Assembly: GCA_017548805.1 (NCBI GenBank)
Contig: JAFYZE010000029.1
Coordinates: 1 to 6,369 of the forward strand
Length of the DNA stretch: 6,369 nucleotides
Direction: 5' to 3'
From: Bacteroidales bacterium
GTDB lineage: Bacteria; Bacteroidota; Bacteroidia; Bacteroidales; UBA932
Part shown: one piece after another, positions 5,458-6,369 of the stretch
How positions within the stretch are numbered: the stretch's first letter is position 1
Layout of the letters: the number at the start of each line of letters is the position of its first letter
Made by a program: the position numbers and the translations under genes
Notes under the pieces: model-generated
Database searches by the model: none
Told to the model about the DNA's origin: nothing
The model's input: the letters and a program-made list of their open reading frames with translations, nothing else

Positions 5458-6369
5458 TTTGCGTAATAGTTCAAGTAGGTCTCGATATCCTTGTCCCCGC
5501 GCCCGGAGACTGTGAGGACGACGATGTCATCCGGGCCGAAAGACAGTTTGGACAGTGCTCCGAGAGCATGTGCGCTCTCGAGGGCCGGGATGATGCCTTC
5601 GAGCCGCGTGAGTTCATAGGCGGCAGCCACCGCCTCATCGTCATTGACCGGGATCACCTTTGCGCGTCCCTGCGCGGAAAGGTTGGCATGCATGGGGCCT
5701 ATGCCGGGATAGTCGAGTCCCGCGCTGATGGAATAAGGCTCCTCGATCTGCCCGTCAGGGCTCTGGATGACATAGCTCTTGGCACCGTGCAGAATGCCGA
5801 CCTGGCCGAGGGCGATAGTCGCAGCGGTCTTGCCGCTGTCGACTCCCAGCCCTCCTGCCTCGGCAAGCACGATGCGCACGCGCGGGTCGTCGATATAATG
5901 ATAGATGGTGCCGGCGGCATTAGATCCGCCGCCAACGCAGGCCATGAGCCAGTCGGGATAATCCCTTCCTGTCTGCTCCTTCAGCTGCACCTTGATCTCT
6001 TCGCTGATGACCGACTGGAGCCGGGCCACCAGGTCAGGATATGGATGCGGCCCGACGGTCGATCCGATGATGTAGAAGGTATCCGAAGGATGGCAGCACC
6101 AGTCGCGTATGGCCTCGTTGGTAGCGTCCTTGAGGGTCTTGTTGCCGGAAAGGACGGGGACGACAGTGGCGCCTAACATCTTCATTTTCTCCACGTTGAT
6201 GTGCTGGCGTTTCACGTCGGTCTCACCCATGTAGACGACACATTCCATGTCCATCAGGGCGCAGACGGTCGCCGTGGCCACGCCGTGCTGGCCGGCGCCC
6301 GTCTCGGCGATGATGCGCTTCTTGCCCATCCGGCGGGCCAGCAGGATCTGGCCGACGGTGTTGTTGATC
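5454..6369 (-). CDS. trpB: Tryptophan synthase beta chain, 5' end outside window
   Basis: TrpB is the PLP enzyme that joins indole to serine to form tryptophan. The frame stays open to the window edge, so the ATG at 6327-6329 is internal: the 13 codons before it read INNTVGQILLARR, matching the family's HKINNALGQ segment. Base 6369 would be the last base of the codon for the PLP-binding lysine (K87 in E. coli), so the window ends inside that codon. The 304 visible residues include the catalytic glutamate in AETGAGQHG (fragment position 22, i.e. 22 after the lysine as in E. coli), the phosphate-binding GGGSNA (146-151), DGQIEEPYSISAGLDYPG (205-222) and SGRGDKD (288-294). About 87 N-terminal residues are missing if the family length holds. 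The motifs fit the TrpA-dependent TrpB1 type. It is the first gene of the visible operon, and its stop overlaps trpE. Confidence 0.96.
   Translation of the reverse strand, partial: INNTVGQILLARRMGKKRIIAETGAGQHGVATATVCALMDMECVVYMGETDVKRQHINVEKMKMLGATVVPVLSGNKTLKDATNEAIRDWCCHPSDTFYIIGSTVGPHPYPDLVARLQSVISEEIKVQLKEQTGRDYPDWLMACVGGGSNAAGTIYHYIDDPRVRIVLAEAGGLGVDSGKTAATIALGQVGILHGAKSYVIQSPDGQIEEPYSISAGLDYPGIGPMHANLSAQGRAKVIPVNDDEAVAAAYELTRLEGIIPALESAHALGALSKLSFGPDDIVVLTVSGRGDKDIETYLNYYAK

Larger units (their letters stand above)
307..6369 (-). other. trpBEGDCFA tryptophan biosynthesis operon
   Basis: Seven genes on one strand cover every step from chorismate to tryptophan with no unrelated gene between them. 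Junctions in transcription order are trpB/trpE 4-nt overlap, trpE/trpG 7-nt gap, trpG/trpD 13-nt gap, trpD/trpC 1-nt gap, trpC/trpF 4-nt overlap and trpF/trpA 4-nt gap. No room is left for internal promoters outside coding sequence. The order trpB-E-G-D-C-F-A is the one I know from Bacteroides-type Bacteroidales. The promoter and any leader lie upstream of trpB and are not visible; the downstream end is the hairpin at 276-308. Confidence 0.92.

Noticed and set aside
5568..6176. A 202-codon + strand frame inside trpB
   Set aside because: Shadow of trpB, with no domain signal.
6327..6329. ATG as the start of trpB
   Set aside because: The frame continues upstream with INNTVGQILLARR, part of the conserved PLP-lysine region, so this methionine is internal and the gene is cut by the window edge.
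1..6369. A previously undescribed system, mobile element, CRISPR array or RNA gene
   Set aside because: Every part of the window except the 51-nt terminator region and a few junction bases is assigned to well-known core genes. I saw no long direct or inverted repeats, tRNA-like cloverleaf, transposase, integrase or unexplained coding region.

Overview
The window holds the 3' end of a ribosomal protein L9 gene (rplI, + strand) that converges on a nearly complete tryptophan biosynthesis operon on the - strand. In transcription order the operon runs trpB (5' end cut off by the window edge), trpE, trpG, trpD, trpC, trpF, trpA. This gene order, and protein features such as the TrpA 'YFCAGTP' segment, the TrpE 'LMESSDYHS' segment and the TrpB 'CVGGGSNAAGTIYHYIDD' segment, match what I know of Bacteroides-type Bacteroidales. 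The sequence is clearly GC-rich, more so than classical Bacteroides, so a higher-GC member of the order (for example an Alistipes-like or Muribaculaceae-like lineage) is plausible. Genus is inference. The lack of AGGAGG-like ribosome binding sites before the six visible starts also fits Bacteroidetes.

Layout: 1-255 rplI 3' fragment; 256-306 a short intergenic region holding one hairpin flanked by A and T tracts, which can terminate both converging transcripts; 307-1083 trpA; 1088-1711 trpF; 1708-2478 trpC; 2480-3475 trpD; 3489-4052 trpG; 4060-5457 trpE; 5454-6369 trpB (partial). Junctions range from 4-nt ATGA overlaps (trpB/trpE, trpC/trpF) to gaps of 1, 4, 7 and 13 nt, so this is almost certainly one polycistronic unit with translational coupling. 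There is no gene-free stretch over about 50 bases.

Together the enzymes turn chorismate into tryptophan. TrpE and TrpG make anthranilate, TrpD adds phosphoribose, TrpF isomerises the product, TrpC closes the indole ring, and TrpA and TrpB release indole and condense it with serine. All seven functions are separate, unfused proteins, and catalytic signatures are intact in all visible parts. The promoter and any leader or attenuator lie upstream of trpB, outside the window, so transcriptional control cannot be read here. The intact LxESS and NPSPY elements in TrpE predict feedback inhibition by tryptophan.

I found no mobile element, CRISPR array, RNA gene or unknown system. This is an ordinary core-metabolism region, and the findings below are modest.
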